Program-made: the position numbers and the translations under genes
The notes under the pieces: model-generated
Told to the model about the DNA's origin: nothing
Databases searched by the model: none
Seen by the model: the letters and a program-made list of their open reading frames with translations, nothing else
Part shown: in pieces, positions 52,942 through 63,417 of the stretch
Layout: every line of letters begins with the position of its first letter
Numbering within the stretch: the first letter of the stretch is position 1
Assembly: GCA_964036315.1 (NCBI GenBank)
Contig: OZ038496.1
Span: forward strand, 13,309,883 to 13,373,882
Length of the DNA stretch: 64,000 nucleotides
Source of the DNA: Acanthosepion esculentum
Taxonomy: Eukaryota > Mollusca > Cephalopoda > Sepiida > Sepiidae
Reading direction: 5' to 3'

Positions 52942-53735
52942 AGGTATGACGATAAACTACATCCGCGTCCTGGGTAAGACGATAAACTGCATCCGCGTCC
53001 TGGGTAAGACGATAAACTACATCCGTGTCCTTGGTATGACGATAAACTACATCCGCGTCCTGGGTAAGACGATAAACTGCATCCGCGTCCTGGGTAAGAC
53101 GATAAACTACATCCACGTCCTAAGACGATATACTACATCTGCGTCCTGGGTATGACGATAAACTACATCCGTGTCCTGGGTATGACGATAAACTACATCC
53201 GCGTCCTGGGGAAGACGATAAACTACATCCGACAGCAATGCTTTTGATCAGGAGGTTTTGAGGAACGTGGAACCTCCTCTTAATTGCTGGTGTTCCCAGG
53301 TCCAACCTGACCCAGGGTGGTAGCACCGGTTAGGGTTCCAGCTATGGGCAAATAGTTAACCCCCACCCAAACTGGGGTCAAAACACTATGAAAGTGTAAA
53401 AATACGTTTTAATACCAGGAATACTTAGTCAAAATTATTACCAGCAATACATTTTTGACAAAAAATATTACCAGCAATATATTTTTTGAAAAATATTACC
53501 ATCGATAAATGTTTTGAGAAAAATAGTACCAGATATAGGTTTTTGAAGAAAAAAATATTACCAGAAATAGATTTTTGAAGGAAAAAAATTATTACCAGCC
53601 ATACATTTTTTGAAGGAAAAAAATATTACCAGCAATACATTTTCGAAGGAAAATATTACCAGCAATAAAAATTGTCGTCATTAAATAACCCATTGTAGTT
53701 GATATGCCGTAAAACAAACAAAACCAAACCAAACC
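52942..53735 (+). mobile_element. SINE-Z with amplified 30-bp head and VNTR
   Basis: The head unit GTCCTGGGTAAGACGATAAA (30 bp with CTACATCCGC) repeats about nine times (52942-53236). The normal body (GGTGTTCCCAGGTCCAACCT, TGGTAGCACCGGTTAGGG), about eight A-rich VNTR units (53410-53665) and the tail CATTAAATAACCCATTGTAG...GTAAAACAAACAAAACCAAA follow. It splits an RTE-R reading; GAAATTGCT and GACATTTCT at the edges may be a diverged target duplication. Head repeats 10-codon periodic, hence a spurious ORF. Confidence 0.9.
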
Positions 53736-53987
53736 TGACATTTCTAGGGCACATAATGAAGAAAGAGTGCTTGGAAAATTTGATACTCACAAGACAGATT
53801 GATGGCAAGAGGGACAGAGGAAAACAACGTATACTTTACCTAACGAGGTCGAGTAAATGGATGACGGAACAGGTTTTAGGAGAGATAACAAAAATTCAAA
53901 ATTTATTACGAGCTGCAAAGGACAGGAAATTGTGGAGAGCCATGATCACCCACATCCTGAAGGGATATGGCACATAGAAGAAGTCCG
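53736..53987 (+). mobile_element. RTE-R C-terminus, second part
   Basis: LTFLGHIMKKECLENLILTR, DGKRDRGKQRILYLT, SSKWMTEQVLGEITK (frame change) and LLRAAKDRKLWRAMITHILK, ending GGATATGGCACATAGAAGAA. It continues the copy interrupted at 52941. Confidence 0.85.
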
Positions 53988-54112
53988 TTTCGTTTTCATT
54001 TTCATTAAAACCTCGTATTCTCAGCATCCTGAAGAACCACATCTCTGTTGCTTGTACCCTCCCCTTTATCCGTAAAAAATGTCCACCATTAACACGATGT
54101 TGATATTTGTCG
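53988..54112 (-). mobile_element. RTE-R fragment, inverted
   Basis: Minus strand: LRIKGRVQATEMWFFRMLRI, the segment upstream of the C-terminus of the neighbouring copy. It abuts the 3' end of the plus-strand copy. Confidence 0.65.
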
Positions 54113-54218
54113 TGCAATTTTAGCTATAATTGGATTAAAATCCAAAAGTATACACCCAAACAATGTTTACCTCTAGACCCAATCATAAACAAGGCGAATG
54201 TTTACTTATAGTCCAGAG

Positions 54219-55039
54219 CAGTGGTTCTTAACCGGGAGCTACATGGCCACAAGGATCACTATTACATTTTATGAAGGAGGGGGCACATAAAAAAATTCAG
54301 GGATTTGACGGGCCACAAATTCATTGAAATGGGCCACAGTGCTACAACCCTGTTGTCCTCAATATTTTGATTCTAATAAATTTAAATTATGCAGAGTCTG
54401 TCTATATTTCTGAGATGAGGTATTATGTACAGTATTTACATTAGTCGGACTATTGTCCTCATCTTTGTCGCCATATTTGTCACAACGTTTCGGCCGTTGT
54501 ACGCTCCGGCCTTCTTCAGGTGAACTGAACCCTTTATTTCGATCACTGGGGTAGACTGTTCTAGTTCCACGTGCCATGTTTGATGGATGTCAGTTATCAG
54601 TTATCTCCTGCTAAATTTCCCTCTGAAAGTTCTCCACTGCCTTAACCGGGTATTGAACTCACACTCTTTGGGTCTGTCACTGGATCTAACCAACGCCTTT
54701 ATCCACTGTGTCATGTGTCCTTGCAATAGAATAATTGTCACGTGATTTTATGTTAATAACGCGTATTTATGGAGAATTTATGGACAGAAATTTTTATTTT
54801 GTGTGCATTTATGTACAGAACATTTTTGCCAAAATAAAAGTTTATTTCATTTAACTGGTTTGGTTTTGTAACAAGCAGTTTTGAAGTTTATATGGAGGAA
54901 TATCACTGTTTATTTGTTCCGGAAATTGTAAAATGAGATTTTGTTAAAGTTGATGGCTATGAAGGGGGTCATCAAAAAATCATCAATCAAAAAGAGACCA
55001 TGAATAAAAAAAATAAAAATAAAAAGTTGAGAACCACTA
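54219..55039. mobile_element. hAT-type non-autonomous element containing SINE-H
   Basis: Starts CAGTGGTTCTTAACC and ends GGTTCTC-like reversed (AAGTTGAGAACCACTA), the terminal repeat typical of hAT/Charlie elements. Flanks GTCCAGAG and GTCTAAAA could be a decayed 8-bp duplication. GGGGCACATAAAAA- and GGGCCACAG-like segments are left-end sequence. A SINE-H copy sits at 54360-54725. No transposase coding sequence. Confidence 0.65.
54360..54725 (-). mobile_element. SINE-H, most complete copy
   Basis: Minus strand: a tRNA-like head (GACACAGTGGATAAAGGCG as A box, GAGTTCAATACCCGG as B box), a body with GGCACGTGGAACTAGAACAG and TACCCCAGTGATCGAAATAA, then CCTGAAGAAGGCC...CGGCCGAAACGTTGTG, in which CTGAAGA, a GGCC/GGCC stem and GAAA follow the hammerhead order. 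The tail is AATACCTCATCTCAGAAATA. The tail/core part is the unit amplified at 30.2 and 59.6 kb. Confidence 0.75.
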
Positions 55040-55236
55040 GTCTAAAATATAAACGCGACCAATATCTTCCTATGGACTCCAGTATAAAAAAGGACTTCGG
55101 CATAAAGTAAACCGGCTAGGATTGATATGTCATAAAACCCACTGACCCGCCTACTTATAAATATTTTTGATGATGGTGAAAGTGTTTTTATAAATTCTGA
55201 GAGATTTGTGCTTATTTAATTAATGTCTTCTTTGTT
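55040..55236. other. Unassigned spacer
   Basis: Nothing recognised beyond a stray SINE-Z tail-like GATATGTCATAAAACCCA at about 55120. Confidence 0.35.
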
Positions 55237-55992
55237 TGCTTGTTTTGTTTTATTTTGCTTTACGGTATATCAACCTCAGTGGATTATTTAATGCCGACAA
55301 CATTTTTAGGATAGATTCGTATGAACAGAATATGTATTCTTTGTTTTAGATTGGATTGATTTATTTTGTTTTACGGCATATCAACCTCAATGGGTTATTT
55401 AATGTCGACAACATTTTTAGGATAGATTCGTATGAATAGAATATGTATTCTTTGTTTTAGATTGGATTGGTTTATTTTGTTTTACGGCATATCAACCTCA
55501 ATGGCTTATTTAATGCCGACAACATTTTTATTGCTGGTAATATTTTTTGTTTTCAAAAATGTATTGCTGGTAATATTTTTTCCAAAAATGTATAAATTAA
55601 TTTATAAATTAAAAGCTTGTTAAATGCAGCATAAATTAATAATATCTTAATTTTATTCGGAAAATATTTGTATTACGTATTTCTTTATATAGAATTATTA
55701 TTATATTTTTTACAAAATAAACTTATTATTTTACGGTTAGAAAACGATGCCTTCCAAACGCTAAACAAAGTATTAAGAAACAGGAAAATTTCGTTAGAAA
55801 CAAAGAAAAGAGTATTGAATTATTATAAGTTAACTATTTACCCATAGCTGGGACCCTGACAGGTGCTACCACCTCGGTACAGGGTGGATCTGGGAACACC
55901 AGCAATTAAGAGGTGCTTTTACGCTCCACAAAACCTTCTGAACAAAGGCCTTGCTGTCGGATATAGTTTATCGTCTTACCCAGGATGCGGAT
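55237..55992 (-). mobile_element. SINE-Z with tandem tails, split by an insertion
   Basis: The inverted tail (TTTACGGCATATCAACCTCA, TTATTTAATGCCGACAACAT, AGAATATGTATTCTTTGTTT) repeats about 2.5 times with a period near 120 bp (55237-55530). Two VNTR units follow, then a 230-bp foreign segment (55603-55830), then the inverted body and head (55838-55992: TTACCCATAGCTGGGACCCT, AGCAATTAAGAGGTG, GTTTATCGTCTTACCCAGGA). Confidence 0.8.
55603..55830 (+). repeat. 230-bp direct repeat, copy 1 (carries an RTE-R piece)
   Basis: Nearly identical to 56159-56386: AAAGCTTGTTAAATGCAGCA, ATTTTATTCGGAAAATATTT. The last 90 bp read KDAFQTLNKVLRNRKISLET, the RTE-R segment before the ECWT motif. The two copies differ at only a few bases, so the duplication is young. 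Confidence 0.9.
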
Positions 55993-56158
55993 GCCTTCTT
56001 CCAAAATTCTTTTAATTTGTCAGACAGTGGCAGAAATTAATAACATTTAATAGTATGGGATCAGTATTCGCGCTCACCCGATAGTAAGGATACGATTTTT
56101 TGTACGTTTGTTTAAAAGAATCTGAAAATAAAATATCGACATTATAAAAAAAACAGAA

Positions 56159-56386
56159 TATAAATTAAAAGCTTGTTAAATGCAGCATAAATTAATAATA
56201 TCTTAATTTTATTCGGAAAATATTTGTATTACGTATTTCTTTATATAGAATTATTATTATATTTTTTTACAAAATAAACTTATTATTTTACGGTTAGAAA
56301 ACGATGCCTTCCAAACGCTAAACATAGTATTAAGAAACAGGAAGGTTTCGTTAGAAACAAAGAAAAGAGTGTTGAATTATTTAATA
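56159..56386 (+). repeat. 230-bp direct repeat, copy 2
   Basis: Second copy, 556 bp downstream of the first; its RTE-R reading continues in frame beyond the repeat. Confidence 0.9.
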
Positions 56387-56768
56387 TCAATCCCCCTATA
56401 TGGCAGTGAATGCTGGACAAATTCTTCAGAGCTACTTGAGCCAACAGTTCAGTCTCTACAGCAGGATACTGAGAATACTATGGAATTAACATGTGGGTAA
56501 CGACAAAGTTTTAAGGAAAATGAAAGAAGAAAGGACACTTATACTTAGAATCAGAAAGAGACAAATGAAATTTCTGGAGCATATAAAGCAGGTTTGGAGA
56601 GTTCGACACTCACAGGACACACAGAAGAACAAAAGAGAGCTGTGAATAACCGCTTTAACGAGCTTGGCAGAACAGGATTGAGGAGAGAGGACAAATAAAA
56701 CATATTAATAGCGACATAGGAGTGGATGTTATGGAGAACTATGATTTGAAGGGACACGTCACATAGAA
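56298..56768 (+). mobile_element. RTE-R C-terminus
   Basis: KDAFQTLNIVLRNRKVSLET, SIPLYGSECWT (about 56390), then RILRILWN, VLRKMKEERTLILRIRKRQM (about 56510) and LTSLAEQD, ending GACACGTCACATAGAAAAA. Frameshifts; no stop-free domain. Confidence 0.8.
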
Positions 56769-56864
56769 AAATTTATTTTATTCTAAAATGATGAACATTT
56801 TGTATAATTTTTAATATTCTTCTAAATATTTCCACACTTTATTGCACAGAACTTTTTTCCCCAA

Positions 56865-57313
56865 AGAGTACTAGAAGTCCTACCAGGATTCATTATAGAC
56901 GACCACAATCTTAGCAACATAAGGTATGCAGCTGACACAGTGTTGATAGCAGACACAGAAAGAAAGCTACAAAAACTCTTACAGAATGTAGTGAAGGAAA
57001 GCGAGAAGAAAGGACTAAGCACCAACTGCAAGAAGACAGAATGCATGGTTGATAGCAAAAGGGAGAGCCCAAAGTGCGAATTACAAATGGGAGATACCGA
57101 AATCAAACAACTGCGAAAATTTAAATATCTGGGAAGTGTTTTTAACAGAGGAGAGAAAGAGTGGCACTGAAATCCGAAGGCATATTGGGATAGCGAAAGA
57201 TGCCCTCCAAAAGCTAAACAGAGTAATAAAAAAATAGAAAGAATTGTTAGAAACAAAGAAAAGAGTACTGAACTGCAATGTAATATCTGTCCTGTTCTAT
57301 AGTAGTCAGTGCT
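56865..57313 (+). mobile_element. RTE-R RT fragment, part 1
   Basis: PGFIIDDHNLSNIRYAADTV (catalytic YADD changed to YAAD, about 56920), LIADTERKLQKLLQNVVKES, TNCKKTECMV, KFKYLGSVF (about 57118), then a frameshift to EIRRHIGIAKDALQKLNRV. Interrupted at 57313 by SINE-Z and continued at 57669. Confidence 0.85.
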
Positions 57314-57668
57314 AATTTGGTTTGGTTTGTTTTACGGCATATTAACTTCAGTGGGTTATTTAATGCCGACAAGATTTTTATTGCTGTTAATATTTTTTTC
57401 AAAAATATATAGCTGGTAATAATTTTTCTTCGAAAATTTATTGGCAGCAATAATATTTTTACAAAGTATTTCTGGGATTAAAACCCATTTTTTACACTTT
57501 CATGGTGTCTTGGCCCCAGTTTGGGGGTTAACTAGTTACCCATAGCTGGGACCGTAACAGGTGCTACCACCCCGGGTTATGGTGGACCTGGGGACACCAG
57601 CAATTAAGAGGTGGTTCCACGCTACTCAATACCTCCTGATAAGAGGCCTTGTAGTTGTACATAGTTTA
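57314..57668 (-). mobile_element. SINE-Z insertion with target duplication
   Basis: Minus-oriented full copy: the head is short (TATAAACTATGTACAACTAC), the body contains AGCAATTAAGAGGTGGTTCC reversed, four VNTR units follow, and the tail ends GTAAAACAAACCAAACC. TAGTCAGTGCT (57303-57313) and TAGTGAGTGCT (57669-57679) flank it, an 11-bp duplication with one mismatch, inside an RTE-R reading. This defines both ends of the family. Confidence 0.85.
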
Positions 57669-58105
57669 TAGTGAGTGCTGGAAGATCTAAAAAATGGAGA
57701 CTTTAAGCCAAAGAACGAAGGGAAAGAGTAATAAAAACTGCTATGTAAAATCTGTTCTCCTCTATGCTAGTGAGTGCTGGACGATCTCCTCAGACATGGA
57801 GACTTGGAGCAACAGAAATCTAGTTCTACAAAATTATGCTGAGGATACCGTGGACAGAACATGTGGGTAACGACGAAGTTTGGGAGAGAAAACAAGGAAA
57901 CTAAGGAAGAGACTGTTGTGTTTTCTGGGGCATATAATGAGGAAGGAGGGCTTATAAAATCTGATAATCACGGGACAGATAGCAAGAGGGACAGAAGAAA
58001 GCAATGCATAACACACTTATTGAAGTTTATAACGAGCTGAAAGGTACAGGAAGTTGTGGTGAGCCATTATCGCCTACATCCCAAAGGAACACGGCACATA
58101 AGAAG
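57669..58105 (+). mobile_element. RTE-R C-terminus, part 2
   Basis: A partial internal repeat of GTGAGTGCTGGAMGATCT is followed by CYVKSVLLYASECWTISSDM (about 57740), a ...LRIPWTEHVGN reading (about 57840), FWGI**GRRAY-like frame at GGGGCATATAATGAGGAAGG, and LWWAIIAYIPKEHGT at the end. Confidence 0.8.
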
Positions 58106-58204
58106 CTTGTATATTTTAAAATCATCATCTTGCTAATACTTCCCATAAGTACAGGTAAATCTCACTTTAAATTCTAATTATGGTTAGAGTTTACCTAATT
58201 ACAG

Positions 58205-58345
58205 ATTATTTGTCCTTTCTGTACCGGGCTCCTTCGATCATGGCTCTCCGCAACTTTCTATCTTTTATCGCCCTAAGCAAACCTTGTTTCTTTCAATCCT
58301 TTCACGTCCCTGTTCTGCCATCCATTTACACAAGCTTTCTCACAG
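58205..58345 (-). mobile_element. RTE-R extreme C-terminus, inverted
   Basis: Minus strand: CVNGWQNRDVKGL-like reading, then frame KIESCGEP / KLRRAMIEGARYRK. Joined to an inverted LINE-X copy. Confidence 0.65.
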
Positions 58346-58725
58346 TAAAGTTCAACCTTTACAAGGCCCGGAGGCCACTCGAGGTAGAGTGTTACGTTAG
58401 GAGGTAGTTTGTCCGGATAGGAGAGGAAGATAACGGTTAACATTAGACTTGAGCAAGTTAAGATTGTAGCGATCGGAGAAGCATCCTATTGGGAGTCGGT
58501 TCCAGAGCAGTGGTTTGCTGGAAGATGCTGCTCCATTGAAACTGACTTGTTACCGATGGAATACGAGGCGTATGTGGGTAGTTTGCGACATGTAAGTGGC
58601 ATGTCAGGGCCCAGCCGTGAAAGTTAGACCTGGCAGAACCAAGAAATGTGGCTCATCCGAGCACCTAATATGGTAGTAGCAGCGAGAGGCTCACCACATC
58701 CCGCATTTGAGAGAGAGTTTGGAAA
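58346..58725 (-). mobile_element. LINE-X C-terminus and 3' end
   Basis: Minus strand: PHFLVLPGLTFTAGP (about 58620), WNRLPIGCFSDRYNLNLLKS (about 58510) and NVNRYLPLLSGQ (about 58430), ending in a segment GTAACACTCTACCTCGAGTG. Confidence 0.75.
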
Positions 58726-58979
58726 ATAATTCTTCAGAATTGTATAACGAAATGTATTCTATATGACATAAAAAAAAACATTTTTAATGTCTAAATATTA
58801 AAACTTAATTTCTGGAAATAAACAGAACCGCACCAAATGAATATATTAATCCGCCTCAGCTGTCTACGGGTTTCGAAATTTTGTACAGTTCTTTGGTATA
58901 AATTATTTGGGGGATTTTTTTATGGTGACCGGTGTTTCAATGTGATGTATTTTTTTGCTTTTTTTATACAGTAATGGTC
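58726..58979. other. Unassigned spacer
   Basis: AT-rich; nothing recognised. Confidence 0.35.
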
Positions 58980-59540
58980 ACTCTGTACAAGGTCAGGGCT
59001 CACTCGTTGTAGAGGGTTATATTAATAGACTGTTTACACGGATACAAGGTAGAGATAACGGTCAACCCTAGACTGGAACATGTTAAGATTGTAGGAGTTG
59101 GTTCCACAGAGCAGTGGTTTGCGGGAAGAAGCTGTTCGAGTGGATCTGACTTGTTACCGACGTAATACGGGGATATGTGGGTAGTTTGCTACAATGTAAG
59201 TGGCATGGCAGGTCATTCCCATGAAGGTCAGTCTTGGTGGAACCAAGGAATGTAGTTCGTCCGAGGACTTTTCGTGGAAGTAGCGATCGAGCAGTGAGAG
59301 GCTTACCACATCCTTCCTATGAGAGACAGAGAGGTTGGAGGGTGGGACTCACAAGGACTCGGAGATGCTATTGGACTCTATCGAGGCTGGAATCTGTGAT
59401 CTGGGCAGCCCCCGTCCAAATATGATAACAGTACTTCATTCTTGGCCTGACGTCACTCTTGTAAAGGTAGAGGATGGCATGTGGAGTCAGATACTTACTC
59501 GGGCGGTGCAGGGAGCCGGCCATTTTCCCGACATCTTAAG
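58980..59540 (-). mobile_element. LINE-X thumb to C-terminus
   Basis: Minus strand: SHRKDVVSLSLLDRYFHEKS and SDELHSLVPPRLTFMGMTCH (59320-59210), then a frameshift to CGTNSYNLNMFQSRVDRYLY (about 59110-59050). Upstream, PSSTFTRVTSGQE is the decayed YKATxRPCxEYCSHIW region. Two LINE-X copies thus lie head-to-tail on the minus strand. Confidence 0.8.
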
Positions 59541-59584
59541 CGATGGCTTGTATGTTCGAGTTCCACTGTGTGAGTTCAAGGCTG

Positions 59585-60170
59585 AAGCGTCTAACGTCCG
59601 TAACGTCATGAATATGGTAATAAAGATGAAGACAACAGTCCGAATGATATAAATAGTTTAAATAGTTACAATTCCTCATCTTAGAAATACAGCCAGATCC
59701 TGAAGAAGGCCGAACAGCCGAAACCTCATGAATACGGCAATAAAGATGAAGACAACAGTCCAAACGATATAGTGTAAACAGCTACAATACTTCATCTCAG
59801 AAATATAGAGAAATCCTGAAGAAAACCGAACTGCCGAAACGTCATGAATACGGCAATAAAGATGAAAGCAACAGCCCGAACGATATAAATAGTGTAAATA
59901 ATTACAATACCTCATCTCAGAAATATACACATAACCTGAAGAAGGACAAACAGCCGAAACGTCATGAATACGGCAATAAAGATGAAGACAACAGTACAAA
60001 CGATATAAATAGTGTAAATAGTTACAATACCTCATCTCAGAAATACAGGCAGATCCTGAAGAAGGCCGAACAGCCGAAACGTCATGAATACGGCCTTAAA
60101 GATGAAGACAACAGTTCTAACGATATAATGTAAACAGTTACAATACCTGATCTTAGAAATATAGACAGTG
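59585..60170 (+). repeat. About 115-bp satellite from SINE-H core and tail
   Basis: Five units, each with CCTGAAGAAGGCCGAACAG or a variant, CCGAAACGTCATGAATACGG, AAAGATGAAGACAACAGTCC and AATACCTCATCTCAGAAATA. Each unit preserves the hammerhead-like order CTGAAGA - GGC/GCC stem - GAAAC-G-TC. Independent of the 98-bp array at 30.2 kb, with different unit boundaries. Confidence 0.9.
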
Positions 60171-60497
60171 TATATCACATACGTAAATTATATTTAACTT
60201 TGCCTATTTGTGTATACACTTGAACATTCTAGCATGAGTATAAGAGATTTTAAAGAAGAAAAATGTTTTAAAATAAACACCTGTTTATTTTTACGTTCAG
60301 CAAACAAAATTTTTATTTTTAAAAGAAACCCACTCTCTTATGCAGAAAAAAACAATAAAGATTTATACTAAAATAAAGAACGCATTATATTCTTTCTCTG
60401 ACACACACTCGAAAGTTTCTTACAAATTCCCATATGTCTAAAATAGATGATTCCAAAAAGAAATCAATGACAGAAACAAATTACAAACAAATAAATA

Positions 60498-60574
<77 letters not shown>

Positions 60575-60990
60575 TGTATATTCAAAAATTGGCTCACTGC
60601 CGCAGATTCCATAAAAGTTGGATTTGTTTTTGCATAATTGATTCTTTTATTTATGTTTCATGTATACAGCGATACTTACAGAGTATGTTTGAAAAAAAAT
60701 GAATCTACATCTTCCATTTATCGGCTTTAAAACTGCAAAAATATAAGAAAATTTGATTTGCAATTCATTTATATGATTCACTAAACAACCCTATGAACAA
60801 TTTTGGTCACACTACAGGGGAAAATTAAAATGGGGAGTAGAAAGTATGTCGTTGAATTTCCACATATATACCTTCTGTGTATTTGTTATAAATTTCGTAT
60901 AACACTCATAGTCGCTGGTTATTAAGACTGTAAGTAAAACATTAAAAAAAATGGTTGAGTGAAGAAGGGTTTAATTTATTGAGAACATGT
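60171..60990. other. Unassigned AT-rich DNA with (TA)n
   Basis: (TA)n occupies 60502-60570. No gene recognised. Confidence 0.5.
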
Positions 60991-60993
60991 ATA

Positions 60994-61867
60994 CTTTGCG
61001 ATGGGTAAATTGTCGCCATTTTATATTTTTCATTTCGTACATGCGCGTTGTTTGTTTTGATTTTATCGACTGCACACTAAAGTAGGGCCAGCTGGGCACC
61101 GTCTGTGAGAAAGAGAGCATCGTGACGCAATTCACTCCGCTAGAAATTTAGAAACACCATGCTGTACTGCTTGGCATTCGCGCTGGGAGCTCCAATATGA
61201 ACATTACAGAGCGTTCGAGTGTCAATCTGAGGAGATTACAGGGGAATCGGAAAGAGTTGGATGAGTCTAATGGTGATTACGAAGGCACGGAAACTCGGAA
61301 ATTTCACTCGCATCGTTCTGATAAGAAAAGAACACCCTAATTTGTTAGTGAGGGCATCAAACTCAACAGGGAGGCCTACATCAAGTGACTTGAGGAGGCA
61401 GTGCTGCTCTGGGTCAAGAGGGTGTGTGATGAAAGACACTATGTCTGACAACAGGACCCTGCAACCTGCCACACAAGCAGTAGAACCATGGCTGTCAGAC
61501 AATTTCTGCGACCATATCACTCCTTACATCTTGCCACCTATCTCTTCAGACGTTGCTTGATTATTGGGTGGGGTGTAATTGAGCGAGAAACCAACAAAAC
61601 ACCTTGTAACACCAAAGATGAACTGAAGGCAACAATTATGGCAGCATTCACCAACTTAAACAAGGTGACCGTCCAGAAGAGTTGCCGGAGATTCCGAAGT
61701 TGTCTGGAGGTCGTAGTTGAAGACAATGGCGATTTTATTGAATAAGTTTACTCTTTAGTATTTCAAGATATATTTCTGTAATTTTGGTAAATATATCTGT
61801 TAAATTAGATGTCAATGTTATTTTCATTTCTGTGTCATTTAGACGACAATTTATCCATCGCACCCTG
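60994..61867 (+). mobile_element. mariner relic with transposase C-terminus
   Basis: Left end CTTTGCGATGGGTAAATTGT after TA, right end ACAATTTATCCATCGCACCC before TA. The frame at about 61560-61745 reads VIERETNKTPCNTKDELKAT, IMAAFTNLNKVTVQKSCRRF and EVVVEDNGDFIE, the C-terminus of a mariner transposase. Upstream a diverged SLQTLLDYW-like reading marks the third catalytic Asp region. The remainder is scrambled and about 0.4 kb shorter than a full element. Confidence 0.8.
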
Positions 61868-62177
61868 TATATCTGTTAAAATGAGACGTCAGTGTTATCT
61901 TTATTTTGGCTTTATTTAGACGACAATTTACCGAACGCACCCTGTAGATCTGTTAAAATGAGATGTCAGTGTTATTTTCATTTTGGCTTTATTTAGACGA
62001 CAATTTATCCAAAGCACCCTGTAGATCTGTTAAAATGAGATGTCAGTGTTATTTTCATTTTGGCTTTATTTAGACGGCAATTTACCCAACGCACCCGGTA
62101 TATCTGTTAAAATGAGACGTCAGTGTTATTTTCGTTTTGGCTTTATTTAGACGACAATTTATCCATCGCACCCTGTA
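61791..62177 (+). repeat. 77-bp satellite made of the mariner 3' end
   Basis: Five units of exactly 77 bp, each running from a TA dinucleotide (61791, 61868, 61945, 62022, 62099) through TCTGTTAAAATGAGACGTCA and TTGGCTTTATTTAGACGACA to GCACCCTG before the next TA. The first unit is the right end of the mariner element itself. Confidence 0.95.
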
Positions 62178-62839
62178 TATGTGATAATTTTAATGACAAG
62201 AAGCACGCATTTTGATCAGCAGTTCGTAAAATAAAGAAATTTAATCTCTTCATCTCTAACCCGATACTGAAAGAATTACATTAGAGTCTATTCAGTGACT
62301 CATTTAGTCACCCTTAAGGCGAAAATTATGATGGGTAAGAAAGATTATCGTTAATGTTTCTCCCTCGCTGATTGTGCATCTTTCTACGCATTACATACAT
62401 TATTTAATTAATGTTCTTTTGGCTTAAATGCTTATTGGTGTCAACAGCATTCTGGATAATCACTCTCTAGTGACGGTAACTGTAATTGTTCTCATCCATC
62501 ATGCTTTTGTTTTACAGACATTGTATCTGTCGCTCATGTCTCTTCATATTTGTACAGCTTAAGGTGGGTATAATTATTGCCAATATATTATAAAATAAAA
62601 ATGTCTTTTCTATATGTATCAGTGAGGACCTCGCTCAGAACAACAATTAACAATGATCGATCAATAACACGGCGAAAGGGACAAATAAAGCGGGAAAGTT
62701 AAGTGACATTTATAAACCCTTTCTCTTCAATTATTAAACTTTTTTAGCTATCTTTTTTCTTGTATCGCCCCCCCCCTCTTCCCATGGATGCACTGTATTA
62801 GACATAATCTTATTTTTTAAGCATATCCACCCCCAAGCC
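62178..62839. other. Unassigned DNA
   Basis: No recognised gene or repeat; a poly-C run at about 62769. Confidence 0.4.
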
Positions 62840-63415
62840 AGACGGGAGTGCCACTAACACGTAAGGGGTTACAGAGATTGGGAGTAAGAGTAAAGAGGGG
62901 TGTTTGAGGAAAGGATGTAGAGAAAGGCGGGGATCAAGATCAAGGCATCAAAATTTGTCGATCGAAATTACATTTGAATATTTGAAGATTATAGTTATCA
63001 GGGAAGAAAGTAAGAGGAAGGGAGTTCCGCTTCCGGGAAGTGCGAGATAAGAAATTGTTGGAGTAGAAGAGACGGCTACATTTAACTGTTTTGAGAGTGA
63101 AAGGGTGGGACCGAGATGCCAACCTAGTAGCACGCTTAAATCCTTGCAGTTTGGGTAACAGTGAAAGTAGCTCGTCAGAGAAGTTGCCGTGTAAATATTT
63201 GTAGAAAAGACAGAGGGAAGCCACAGCACTTCTGTGAGAGAGTGACTGTAGAAGAGATGCCAGATCAGAATCTATGACATTGCATATCCGTCTCTGGATT
63301 TTGTCGACAGACCATATATGGCAGCAGTATTCAGTACAAGGACGAGTGGTTGCTTTGTAGAGTAGAAGGATGGACTCAGGTGAGAAAAACCTTCTGGCGC
63401 AACACAGAGAACCAA
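62840..63415 (-). mobile_element. LINE-X, best C-terminal copy
   Basis: Minus strand, open over much of its length: GSLCCARRFFSPESILLLYK, ATTRPCTEYCCHIW (63400-63300), DKIQRRICNVIDSDLASLLQ, SLSHRSAVASLCLFYKYLHG, GFKRATRLASRSHPFTLKTV, RKRNSLPLTFFPDNYNLQIF and KCNFDRQ, then the stop and 3' end (TGATGCCTTGATCTTGATCC, CCTTTCCTCAAACACCCCTC). This copy anchors the LINE-X assignment and identifies the source of the 218-bp satellite. The RT palm is missing upstream. Confidence 0.85.
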
Positions 63416-63417
63416 CT

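Noticed and set aside
52946..53155. 69-codon ORF with repeated LGKTINYIRV
   Set aside because: Product of the 30-bp SINE-Z head array.
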